Shown: positions 1 to 7,781 of the stretch, piece by piece
Layout of the letters: each line of letters starts with the position of its first letter
Position numbering within the stretch: the first letter of the stretch is position 1
Assembly: GCF_014197535.1 (NCBI RefSeq)
Contig: NZ_JACIFV010000017.1
Span: 1 to 64,000, forward strand
Reading direction: 5' to 3'
Source of the DNA: Rhizobium aethiopicum
GTDB taxonomy: Bacteria > Pseudomonadota > Alphaproteobacteria > Rhizobiales > Rhizobiaceae
Length of the DNA: 64,000 nucleotides
Notes under the pieces: model-generated
What the model was told of the DNA's origin: nothing
Databases searched by the model: none
Seen by the model: only the letters and a program-made list of their open reading frames with translations
Made by a program: the position numbers and the translations under genes

Positions 1-99
1 GGCCGATGAGGCCTAAAGCAGCACACACGACAGAATGAAAACTGTCAGGTATCATCCCGGTCCAAAATGTCGACCATCAACCCGGTCGTTCACGGCTAA

Positions 100-240
100 G
101 ACCCCTCCCCAACCCCTCCCCACAAGGGGGAGGGACTTAAACTGCCGCACCCGCATTCCAAATATCTGCCTTTCGGGAGGAGCGAGACGGTGCCCCAGGT
201 TAGTCCCTCCCCCTTGTGGGGAGGGGTTGGGGAGGGGTTT
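100..240. repeat. Large inverted repeat, dispersed palindromic element
   Basis: Two arms of about 40 bp (roughly 100-139 and 202-240) are near-perfect reverse complements. Each contains CCCCTCCCCAACCCCTCCCC followed by ACAAGGGGGAGGGACT. They are separated by about 62 bp. C-rich pyrimidine arms of this kind are common intergenic repeats in Rhizobium genomes. The element lies just beyond the 3' end of the Lrp gene, where the transcript could fold into a long hairpin. Short ORFs read across it are artefacts of the repeat. The first 30 bases of the window show nothing recognisable. Confidence 0.75.
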
Positions 241-266
241 TACCAGCCGAGAAAAAGCATTGGAGA

Positions 267-740
267 TCATCTTCCCTCGGGCAGCTTCAACGGCCCATGC
301 GTCTTGATGCTGCGGATGGCGAAGTTCGAGCGAATGTCGCTGACGTTCGGCAAGGTCAGCAGCGTTTCTGTCAAGAGCCGCTCATAGGCAGCGAGATCCT
401 CCACCACCACTTCGGCCAGGAAGTCGGCCGTACCTGAGATCAGAAAGCAGGAGACGATCTCGGGAATGGCGAGCAGCGCCTTCTGTTGCGCCTCGGAATT
501 TTCGCGGCTGTGATGCACCACCTTGAATTCGACGAAGACCGTCAGGCCGAGACCGACCTCCTTGCGGTCAATATCGGCGGTGTAGCCGCGGATGATGCCC
601 GAACGTTCGAGATTGCGGATACGGCGCAGGCAGGGCGACGGCGAGAGGTTCACCTTCTCGGCGATCTCGACATTGGTGGCGCGGGCATCCTCCTGCAGGC
701 ATTTCAGGATGGCAATATCGAATTTATCGAGATTTGGCAT
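267..740 (-). CDS. Lrp/AsnC family transcriptional regulator
   Basis: This is a 157-residue DNA-binding regulator of the feast/famine family. The N-terminal winged HTH covers about residues 5-60, with the recognition region around SPSPCLRRIRNLERSG. It is followed by the ligand-binding RAM domain (about 65-150). I start at the ATG at 740 (MPNLDKFD) because GGAA lies about 10 nt upstream and the length then fits the family; an in-frame ATG at 797 would add 19 residues unlike the family. The gene is divergent from an EamA/DMT exporter at 886, a common arrangement in which the Lrp protein senses an amino acid and controls its efflux. The substrate cannot be read from sequence. Confidence 0.9.
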   Translation of the reverse strand: MPNLDKFDIAILKCLQEDARATNVEIAEKVNLSPSPCLRRIRNLERSGIIRGYTADIDRKEVGLGLTVFVEFKVVHHSRENSEAQQKALLAIPEIVSCFLISGTADFLAEVVVEDLAAYERLLTETLLTLPNVSDIRSNFAIRSIKTHGPLKLPEGR

Positions 741-885
741 TTTCGGAATTTCCATCAGCATGATTTGGCAGAAGATTGCGTGTATCATGATTTTCAAGCC
801 ACAGATAGCAAGGACATGCCCCTGCTTCCGGCGCTAATCTCTTCCTCAACCGGACAGGATCCGGATGGAGGAAAGGATTGGAACG

Positions 886-1788
886 ATGAGCACGATCGCA
901 TTTTCAAACGACAAATCACCATCTCAGAGCCTCGGTTATGCCGCCGGCACCATCACCGTACTGATCTGGGCGACCTGGTTTCTGGCGACCCGCCACAGCG
1001 CCGCGACCTCACTCGGCTCGATCGATATCGGCCTCATCCGCTTCGGCATCCCGGCGCTGGCACTTTCGCCCGTCTGGCTTCGCATCGGTCTGCTGCCGAA
1101 AGGCGTGCCGCTCCATCTGCTGGCGATCATGGTCGCCGGCTGCGGCGCAGTCTTCTTTCTGGTGACGACGCTTGCCATCCACTCCACACCGGCCGCATCC
1201 TCCGGCATCCTGCTCGGCGGCTCCATGCCGCTTGCCACCGCATTGATCGGCATTCTCTTGTTTCGGGAGCGGCCGGATGCCACGCGCATTGCCGGGCTGG
1301 CCGCCATCGTCGGCGGCGTGATGATCCTGCTCGCCCGCAGCCTTGCCGATGCCTCCCTGCCCTGGACAAGTTTTGTCATGCTGCCGGCTGGCGCCGTTCT
1401 CTGGGCAAGCTACACCCATGCCTTCCGCCGCTCGGGGCTGACGGCCATTCAGGCGAGCGCGCTGATTGCCGCCTGGTCCTTCCTGATCATGGCCGTGCTC
1501 GCCCTCGTCTTCGGCATCTCGCTGCCGCAGGCCCCGCTTGCCGAAATCGGCCTGCAGGTGTTGAGCCAGGGCATTCTGTCAGGCCTCGTCGCCATGGTCG
1601 CCTATGGCACGGCGGTCCGCATCCTCGGCGGAACCCAGGCCGCCGCCTTTACCGCATTGACGCCTGTTCTTGCGACGCTCGGCGGCGGTTTCCTGCTTGG
1701 CGAAACGATCGGTCTTGCCGAAATCAGTGCCGCAGTGATCACCGGCATCGGTGTCGCACTTTCGACGGGGATTGCCGCGCGACGCTGA
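886..1788 (+). CDS. EamA/DMT family transporter, probable amino-acid or metabolite exporter
   Basis: This 300-residue integral membrane protein has about ten hydrophobic segments forming two EamA repeats, with glycine-rich helices such as AAIVGGVMILLARSL. The start at 886 (MSTIAFSND) is preceded by GGAGGAAAGG at good spacing; an in-frame ATG at 865 lies upstream of that site and is rejected. The Lrp-type regulator divergently transcribed next door suggests efflux of an amino acid or derivative under its control, which is inference. A hairpin with a short T-run follows at 1813. Confidence 0.88.
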   Translation: MSTIAFSNDKSPSQSLGYAAGTITVLIWATWFLATRHSAATSLGSIDIGLIRFGIPALALSPVWLRIGLLPKGVPLHLLAIMVAGCGAVFFLVTTLAIHSTPAASSGILLGGSMPLATALIGILLFRERPDATRIAGLAAIVGGVMILLARSLADASLPWTSFVMLPAGAVLWASYTHAFRRSGLTAIQASALIAAWSFLIMAVLALVFGISLPQAPLAEIGLQVLSQGILSGLVAMVAYGTAVRILGGTQAAAFTALTPVLATLGGGFLLGETIGLAEISAAVITGIGVALSTGIAARR

Positions 1789-1812
1789 CCATCAGCCGCG
1801 ACCGACAATATG

Positions 1813-1845
1813 AAGCCGCCGACAGCCATTGCTGCGGCGGCTTTT
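1813..1845 (+). terminator. Rho-independent terminator after the EamA gene
   Basis: The arms AAGCCGCC and GGCGGCTT pair around a 15-nt loop and are followed by a short T-run (TTTT). It sits 24 bp past the EamA stop and just before the convergent L,D-transpeptidase gene, so it could serve both strands. Confidence 0.7.
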
Positions 1846-1863
1846 CAGTGTGCTCTCGGTCGT

Positions 1864-2478
1864 TCAGGCCTGGATGACGACGACCCTGGCGCCGACCTCG
1901 ACGCGGCTATAGAGGTCGATCACATCGTGATTCATCATGCGGATACAGCCGCTCGACATGGCAAGGCCGATCGATTCCGGCTGATTGGTGCCATGAATGC
2001 GGAAATGCGTGTCGTTACCGCCGCGATAGAGATACATCGCCCGCGCCCCGAGCGGGTTGTTCAGGCCCCCCGGCATGCCGCCGGCAAGCCTGCGATAGCG
2101 TTCCTCGCGGCGCTGCATGTTTTCCGTCGGCGTCCAGCTCGGCCACTCGGCCTTGCGCCCGATATAGGCGTTGCCGGCAAATGCCAGTCCCTCGCGACCG
2201 ACACCGACGCCGTATCGCATCGCCCTGCCGTCGCCGAGGACGTAGTAGGCGCGACGCGCCGGCGTGTCGATGACGATCGTGCCCGGCGCATGCGCGCTTT
2301 CATAGGCGACTTCCTGGCGGCGAAGTTCCGGCTTGATCTTGTCGATCGGCACCTGCCTCAGCGGAAACTTTTCATCCGGGAGCGCGGCATAATTCGTCTG
2401 GCTGTTCAAGCCGGTCGAGGAGCAGCCGGCGACAAAAAGCGGCAGAGCGATCAGAAAACCCCGGCGGGAGATCGTCAT
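1864..2478 (-). CDS. L,D-transpeptidase (YkuD domain), lipoprotein-type signal
   Basis: This 204-residue exported enzyme probably makes 3-3 peptidoglycan cross-links or attaches proteins to the wall. The N terminus (MTISRRGFLIALPLFVAGC) combines a twin-arginine-like SRRGFL with a lipobox ending at Cys19, so it is likely anchored in a membrane. The YkuD domain covers about residues 65-203. The catalytic signature is complete, with His162 in FRIHGT and Cys178 in SSGCIRM. Rhizobial genomes carry many paralogues, so the specific role is unknown. It is convergent with the EamA gene. Confidence 0.9.
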   Translation of the reverse strand: MTISRRGFLIALPLFVAGCSSTGLNSQTNYAALPDEKFPLRQVPIDKIKPELRRQEVAYESAHAPGTIVIDTPARRAYYVLGDGRAMRYGVGVGREGLAFAGNAYIGRKAEWPSWTPTENMQRREERYRRLAGGMPGGLNNPLGARAMYLYRGGNDTHFRIHGTNQPESIGLAMSSGCIRMMNHDVIDLYSRVEVGARVVVIQA

Positions 2479-2613
2479 GAATGTGTCCTTAGTGCGTCAA
2501 CAAGATGTCGCAAGCTAAGGAATTTATGGTTAACGAACGGCTAACGGCCGCCGTCGAAAGGCGATCACGAAGACGTCACCGGTCGAAATCACCGCCGATG
2601 TCGGCGATGCGCC

Positions 2614-4278
2614 TCACATATTCGGATAGACCGGCCCCTCGCCGCCCTGCGGCGGTACCCAGTTGATGTTCTGGTTGGGGTCCTTGATGTCGCAGGTCTT
2701 GCAGTGCACGCAGTTCTGGGCGTTGATGACGAAGGTCTTGTCGCCATCCTTCTCCACCCATTCGTAGACGCCGGCCGGACAGTAGCGCGTCGACGGGCCG
2801 GCATAGATGCCGAGCTCGGAACTCTTCTGCAGCGCCATGTCCTTGACCTGCAGATGCACCGGCTGATCCTCCTCGTGATTGGTGTTCGACAGGAACACCG
2901 AGGACAGACGGTCGAAGGTCAGGACGCCATCCGGTTTCGGATAAGCGATCGGCTTGTGGTTTGCGGCCGGCTCCAGCGACTGCGCATCCGTCTTGCCATG
3001 CTTCAGCGTGCCGAAGAAGGAGAAGCCGAACAGCGTGTTCACCCACATATCGAGACCGCCGAGCGCCACGCCGACGGCAGTGCCGAACTTCGACCACAGC
3101 GGCTTGACGTTTCGCACCCGCTTCAGGTCGCGGCCGATGTCGGTGGCGCGCCATTCATTCTCGATCTCGACCACCTCGTCATGGCTGCGGCCCGATGCAA
3201 TCGCCGCCGCCAGCTTCTCAGCCGCCAGCATGCCCGACAGCACCGCATTGTGGCTGCCCTTGATGCGCGGCACGTTGACGAGACCGGCCGAACAGCCGAT
3301 CAGAGCCCCGCCGGGGAAGGAAAGCTTCGGCACCGACTGATAGCCGCCCTCGGTGATCGCGCGCGCGCCATAGGACAGCCGCTTGCCGCCCTCGAAAGTT
3401 CCGCGGATCGCCGGATGGGTCTTGAAGCGCTGGAACTCCTCGAAGGGGTAGAGATAGGGGTTATTGTAGTTCAGGTGGACAACGAAGCCGACGGCCACCA
3501 GATTGTCTTCGAGGTGATAGAGGAAGGAGCCGCCGCCGGTTTTCATGCCGAGCGGCCAGCCGAAGGAATGCTGCACCAGACCGGGCTTGTGATTCTCCGG
3601 CTTGACCTGCCAGAGCTCCTTGATGCCGATGCCGAACTTCTGCGGCTCGCGGTCCTTCTGCAGATCGAACTTGGCGATCAGTTGCTTGGCGAGTGAACCG
3701 CGCACCCCTTCGCCGATCAGCGTGTATTTGCCGCGCAGCTCCATGCCGCGGGTATAGTTCGGGCCGGGCTCGCCATTCTTCTCGATGCCCATGTCGCCGG
3801 TGGCAACGCCGATCACCGCGCCTTTGTCATCGTACAGCACTTCGACGGCAGCAAAACCCGGATAGATCTCGACGCCGAGTTCCTCGGCCTTCGTCGCCAG
3901 CCAGCGACAGACATTGCCGAGCGAGACGATGTAGTTGCCGTGATTGTTCATCAAGGGCGGCATCAGCACATTCGGCAGACGGATCGAGCCGGCGGGACCG
4001 AGGACAAGGAAGTGATCTGCCGTCACCTCCGTCTTGAACGGATGGTCGGCATCCTTGCGCCAGCCCGGCAGCAGCCTGTCGATGCCAATAGGATCGACGA
4101 CGGCGCCGGAGAGGATATGGGCGCCGACCTCGGCCCCCTTCTCCAGCACCACGACGGACAGTTCCGGATTGACCTGCTTCAGCCGGATCGCCGCCGCCAG
4201 ACCGGCAGGACCGGCGCCGACGATTACAACGTCGAATTCCATGCTCTCGCGTTCGGGCAGCTCAGTCGTCTCGGTCAT
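2614..4278 (-). CDS. Electron transfer flavoprotein-ubiquinone oxidoreductase (ETF-QO)
   Basis: This 554-residue inner-membrane flavoprotein passes electrons from ETF, reduced by acyl-CoA and other dehydrogenases, to ubiquinone. An N-terminal FAD-binding Rossmann motif (VVIVGAGPAGLAAAIRL) starts near residue 14. The quinone/FAD-binding core follows, and the C terminus carries the 4Fe-4S ferredoxin-like domain with cysteines in RYCPAGVYEW and NCVHCKTCDIKDP. The length is normal for the family. The upstream region contains a palindrome at 4420 resembling operators of MerR-type LiuR regulators of branched-chain amino-acid catabolism, which would suit ETF-QO. Confidence 0.96.
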   Translation of the reverse strand: MTETTELPERESMEFDVVIVGAGPAGLAAAIRLKQVNPELSVVVLEKGAEVGAHILSGAVVDPIGIDRLLPGWRKDADHPFKTEVTADHFLVLGPAGSIRLPNVLMPPLMNNHGNYIVSLGNVCRWLATKAEELGVEIYPGFAAVEVLYDDKGAVIGVATGDMGIEKNGEPGPNYTRGMELRGKYTLIGEGVRGSLAKQLIAKFDLQKDREPQKFGIGIKELWQVKPENHKPGLVQHSFGWPLGMKTGGGSFLYHLEDNLVAVGFVVHLNYNNPYLYPFEEFQRFKTHPAIRGTFEGGKRLSYGARAITEGGYQSVPKLSFPGGALIGCSAGLVNVPRIKGSHNAVLSGMLAAEKLAAAIASGRSHDEVVEIENEWRATDIGRDLKRVRNVKPLWSKFGTAVGVALGGLDMWVNTLFGFSFFGTLKHGKTDAQSLEPAANHKPIAYPKPDGVLTFDRLSSVFLSNTNHEEDQPVHLQVKDMALQKSSELGIYAGPSTRYCPAGVYEWVEKDGDKTFVINAQNCVHCKTCDIKDPNQNINWVPPQGGEGPVYPNM

Positions 4279-4419
4279 TCATTCGTCTCCGCTTGGCCAG
4301 TGGCCATCATCCCATGGCACTGTCTTGTCAAAACCGCGAAGCATTGTCGAGCCGGGATGCGACAGCCAATCCTCAATTCGCACAAAGACATTTCAGCCGA
4401 TGCGAGACTTACAACAACG

Positions 4420-4435
4420 TTTACGTTAACGTCAA
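4420..4435. promoter_or_regulatory. Palindromic operator candidate (LiuR-like) between ETF-QO and SDR genes
   Basis: The 16-mer TTTACGTTAACGTCAA is symmetric at 15 or more of its 16 positions apart from one mismatch pair and contains the perfect palindrome ACGTTAACGT. It lies 142 bp from the ETF-QO start and 86 bp from the SDR start. It resembles the LiuR consensus (ACGT half sites) described for proteobacterial leucine and fatty-acid degradation genes. No liuR gene is present in this window, so the assignment is inference. Confidence 0.45.
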
Positions 4436-4520
4436 TTGTGAAACCCGCGAGACCACGGCCCTCCCTTTCCTTTTTCGTCGCCCGCGCCTTATACATCCCT
4501 CGAAGACATCGGAGGAAATC

Positions 4521-5309
4521 ATGGATCTCGGTATCAAGGGCAAACGGGCGCTCGTTCTCGCCTCCTCGCGCGGGCTTGGCCTCGGCATCGCCACAGCACT
4601 CGCGCGCGAAGGCGCAAACGTGCTGCTTTGCGGACGCAGTGGCGAACAGCTGGAGGCCAATTGCGCGGCGATCAACAGCGAAGGCAATGGCCGGGCCGAC
4701 TGGATCTGGGCCGATCTTGGCGATGAGCGCTTCGTCGAGACGGCAACGACGGCGGTGAAGGAGAAGTTCGGCGGCATCGACATCCTCGTCAACAATACCG
4801 GCGGACCAACCCCCGGCACGACGGAGGAGATGACGGCCGAAAAGCTCGAAACCTATTTCCTTTCCATGGTCGCGCGGGTGATCACCCTCACCAATGCGCT
4901 GCTGTCTGATATGAAGGCGCAAGGCTGGGGCCGCATCCTGACGGTCGCCTCATCAGGCGTGATCGAACCGATCGCCAATCTGGCGCTGTCGAACACGCTG
5001 CGCCCGGCGCTTGCCGGCTGGAGCAAGACGCTTGCCTCCGAAGTGGCGAGCTTCGGCATCACCACCAACCTGCTTCTGCCGGGCAGCATCCTGACGAGGC
5101 GGCTCGACGACCTCGACGGCGCCGCGGCAAAGCGGACGGGCAAAAGCCTCGAGGAAATTCGCGCCGACAAGGAGGCGCGCATTCCCGTCGGCCGCTATGG
5201 CAGGGTCGAGGAATTTGCCGCAACGGCCGCCTTCCTGTGCAGCCAGCCGGCAAGCTACATTACCGGCTCGCTGATCCGCTGCGACGGCGGCGCCGCACGG
5301 TCCGTCTGA
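4521..5309 (+). CDS. SDR family protein, atypical active site (3-oxoacyl-ACP reductase-like)
   Basis: This 262-residue Rossmann-fold protein starts at 4521, directly behind GGAGGAAATC; upstream in-frame ATGs are rejected. The nucleotide-binding motif is ASSRGLGLG (residues 14-22) and the NNTGG segment is near residue 91. Ser144/145 are present, but where classical SDRs have Tyr-x-x-x-Lys this protein has Ser157 and Arg161 in LSNTLRPAL. This matches a known 'BKR-like' subgroup without the normal Tyr/Lys pair, so standard reductase activity should not be assumed. It is divergent from ETF-QO and convergent, with a 6-bp gap, with the downstream kinase. Confidence 0.85.
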   Translation: MDLGIKGKRALVLASSRGLGLGIATALAREGANVLLCGRSGEQLEANCAAINSEGNGRADWIWADLGDERFVETATTAVKEKFGGIDILVNNTGGPTPGTTEEMTAEKLETYFLSMVARVITLTNALLSDMKAQGWGRILTVASSGVIEPIANLALSNTLRPALAGWSKTLASEVASFGITTNLLLPGSILTRRLDDLDGAAAKRTGKSLEEIRADKEARIPVGRYGRVEEFAATAAFLCSQPASYITGSLIRCDGGAARSV

Positions 5310-5315
5310 AGCCGC

Positions 5316-6197
5316 TCAGGCCGCACGGGCCGCCGCGGCGGCCCAGGTCGCCGCGCTCCGGATCATCTGTTCGACATTGGCCGGATCGTCGGCAAGTTCG
5401 GCCAGTTCGGAAAGCCGATGGAAGCCCGTCAGAATCGCAATGCGCCGCCGGTCAAGCCTGCGTCCGGTCAGGATTTCATAGGCCGAGACAATGCGCGCGG
5501 TCAGATCGGGCGAGATGAAGTTCGAATAGATGAACTCCTGATGCAACGGACCGAAACCTGAATCGGCGAAATCGTAAATGCCGTTCAGCCTGCGTTGCCG
5601 ATAGTCGAAGGCCATGTTCCAGCCGTGGCCGTCGAAGAAGCCGTAGACGTTGCCGTAGGGATCCGGCGGCAAGGCTTCGAAATCCGAGACGACGGCCTCG
5701 GCAAAGCGCTTGATATCGGGCGGCAGCAGCGGCAAAGCCTTCGTCCGCACTGCCTCCGGCGATTGCCATGGCTGGATTGCTTCGGCGCCGGCCGACCGTA
5801 GGCGATCGGCATCGAGCGCGTGCAGTTCGGCGTAGAAACGCGCGAGGTCCTCCGCCAGGTGCTGGCGGTCGCCCTGCCCGAGCGCATCGTAATCTTCGGC
5901 AATGAGATGTTCTCCCTCGAGCTTGGCGTGGCTGGAGAAGATCGGCGGCCCGTCGTGAATGCGCATGTCGGGTACCGCCATCGACAGCGAGGGTCGAACG
6001 ATATCGAGCAAGGCGGCTTCCTTCACGAGCGCTCTTTCGGCGCCGAGATGGCGGGGAAACTTGAAGATCAGCGTGTCGTCGACGTCGACCGCCATCGAAT
6101 CCCAGCCCTTTGCCGCGAGCTTGAAAACGGAGGCCGTCAGTTCCGGAAATACACTTGTGATGAGAGAGCGAAATTCGCTGACGTTCAACTCTGTCAT
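5316..6197 (-). CDS. Aminoglycoside phosphotransferase (APH)-fold kinase
   Basis: This 293-residue protein has the APH/choline-kinase fold. A nucleotide-binding Lys46 lies in LIFKFPRH, and an acidic helix follows. The Brenner-type loop is altered: FFDGHGWN keeps the catalytic Asp189 and Asn194 (D-x4-N) but lacks the usual preceding His-Gly. The metal-binding motif is YDFADSGFG with Asp209. The substrate is unknown; members phosphorylate sugars, aminoglycosides, hydroxyl metabolites or proteins. It is divergent from the RND operon across a 276-bp AT-rich gap. Confidence 0.8.
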   Translation of the reverse strand: MTELNVSEFRSLITSVFPELTASVFKLAAKGWDSMAVDVDDTLIFKFPRHLGAERALVKEAALLDIVRPSLSMAVPDMRIHDGPPIFSSHAKLEGEHLIAEDYDALGQGDRQHLAEDLARFYAELHALDADRLRSAGAEAIQPWQSPEAVRTKALPLLPPDIKRFAEAVVSDFEALPPDPYGNVYGFFDGHGWNMAFDYRQRRLNGIYDFADSGFGPLHQEFIYSNFISPDLTARIVSAYEILTGRRLDRRRIAILTGFHRLSELAELADDPANVEQMIRSAATWAAAAARAA

Positions 6198-6324
6198 GAC
6201 GACCTGCCTTTTCTGTTTTCACCTGTTCTTTGGGTGCAGCCGAGCAGCATCGGCCCGTCGGGAACCGCCGGCGTGCAGCCGCCGAAGCCGCGCCACGTGG
6301 CACCCGCACTATATTAGTATAATT

Positions 6325-6344
6325 TGAATATTACGGAATATTCA
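6325..6344. promoter_or_regulatory. Perfect inverted repeat in the APH/RND divergent promoter region
   Basis: TGAATATT and AATATTCA flank ACGG in an AT-rich stretch (about 6310-6400) between the kinase start at 6197 and the efflux adaptor start at 6474. The symmetry and position suit a dimeric repressor site controlling the pump. No regulator gene is adjacent, so the binding protein is unknown. The rest of the gap is AT-rich promoter-like DNA. Confidence 0.5.
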
Positions 6345-6473
6345 TTACAAAAATTTAAGCCGTTATAACCACTTAGTGATCGCGACACCGGAATTATGTC
6401 TTTTTTGCGCCGCAATATAAGCGGCTCAATCAAAGCATAAATTTGCACCCTTGCTCAAACCCCGGTCTCACCC

Positions 6474-7781
6474 ATGAAGAAATTTTGGATCACCGTCAGC
6501 TTTGTCGCAATCGCCGCGGTCGGCGTTTGGCAATTCGGGAATCTGGTCCCTTATGCCGCGCGCATTCCCTACCTCTCCGAGCTCATCAAGCAGCCGGCCG
6601 GCGGCAATGGGGGCAGCAGGCAGGCACAGGGCGATCAGACGCAGGCCAATCAGGCCGAGAATGGCGGGCAACACCAGGGTGGCGGGCGCAGACGCGGCGG
6701 CGGTCCAACTGTCGTCAAAACAGTCGCTGCGGTGAAAACGACGCTGCCGACGGATGTCACCGCGTCCGGCTGGGCCGATGCCGACGACAATACGACCATG
6801 GCCGCACAGGAACAGGGCCTGATCGTCAGCATCAATGCGCAGGACGGAGCCACCGTCAAAGCCGGCGACCTGATCGCCAAGCTGGACGACCGGACGGCGA
6901 AGGCGGCGGTCGACAAGGACAATGCGATGATCGTCCGGGATACGGCGACGCTTTCGGAAGCGGAGACGGCGCTGGTTCGCGCACAGGACCTGTTCGACCA
7001 GAAGGCCGGCACCCAGCAGAGCCTCGACCAGGCAAGAGCTGCCCGCGACACCGCCGCGGCCACGGTCGAGGCCGACAAGGCCACCCTCGCCTCGGATCAA
7101 GTCATCCTCGAGAATACGGATATCCGGGCGCCCTTCGACGGCCGGCTCGGCGATATTGCCGTCAGCAAGGGCGCCTTCCTCAATGCCGGCTCGGCAATCG
7201 TCACCATCGCGAAATACGATCCGATCTATGTGAAATTTCACCTGCAGGAACGTTATCTGCGCGTCCTGAAGAAGGCGCTGGCAGTCGGTCCGGTCGAAGT
7301 CAGCACAGTTCCCGCTTCCACCAAAGGGCAAGTCCGCAAGGGCGAAATCAGCTTCTACGACAACACGGTCGACACCGCCTCGGGCACGATCTTAGCCAAG
7401 GCAAAGTTCGAGAATGCCTCCGGTGCGCTCTGGCCCGGCCAATCGGTCAATATCATCGCGCATTTCAACAACGACCAACAGCAGGTGGTGGTGCCTACGG
7501 TTGCCGTCAGTCCCGGCCCGGACGGTTTCTTCGCCTTTGTCGTCAAGGACGGCAAATCGCATCTGACGCCGGTCACCGTCGCCCGCGCCAATGGCGGCTT
7601 CACCGCTATCGAATCGGGTCTTCAGCCGGGCGACCATGTCGTCATCGAAGGCCAGGGCCAGCTCAGCGACCAGCAGGCGATCAACGAGCAATTCGACGAA
7701 AAGACGCTTGATGTCGCCGCCGCCGAAGAGCCTCGGCAACCGCAGCAGTCCGAGACGATCGCGGTGGGAGCTCAGCAATGA
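6474..7781 (+). CDS. RND efflux periplasmic adaptor (membrane fusion protein)
   Basis: This 435-residue HlyD/AcrA-type adaptor links an inner-membrane RND pump to an outer-membrane channel. The N terminus has one hydrophobic anchor (FWITVSFVAIAAVGVW), then a Gly/Gln-rich linker at about 40-75. Lipoyl/barrel-sandwich halves (AQEQGLIVSINAQDGATVKAG near 105-125) flank a coiled-coil hairpin at about 135-205, and a beta-barrel and membrane-proximal domain follow. Its last codon overlaps the start of the pump gene by 4 bp (ATGA), indicating translational coupling. No TolC-like gene is present in the window. The substrate is unknown, with MdtA-like proteins the nearest type. Confidence 0.92.
   Translation: MKKFWITVSFVAIAAVGVWQFGNLVPYAARIPYLSELIKQPAGGNGGSRQAQGDQTQANQAENGGQHQGGGRRRGGGPTVVKTVAAVKTTLPTDVTASGWADADDNTTMAAQEQGLIVSINAQDGATVKAGDLIAKLDDRTAKAAVDKDNAMIVRDTATLSEAETALVRAQDLFDQKAGTQQSLDQARAARDTAAATVEADKATLASDQVILENTDIRAPFDGRLGDIAVSKGAFLNAGSAIVTIAKYDPIYVKFHLQERYLRVLKKALAVGPVEVSTVPASTKGQVRKGEISFYDNTVDTASGTILAKAKFENASGALWPGQSVNIIAHFNNDQQQVVVPTVAVSPGPDGFFAFVVKDGKSHLTPVTVARANGGFTAIESGLQPGDHVVIEGQGQLSDQQAINEQFDEKTLDVAAAEEPRQPQQSETIAVGAQQ

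Noticed and set aside
35..307. Short ORFs on both strands across 35-307
   Set aside because: They run through the inverted repeat arms and have low-complexity translations.
486..1877. 463-codon frame overlapping the Lrp and EamA genes
   Set aside because: It is a frame shadow: the EamA frame has the ribosome site, membrane helices and codon pattern.
6443..7711. Long frame overlapping the efflux adaptor
   Set aside because: The adaptor in the +1-shifted frame has all the domain motifs and couples to the pump gene.
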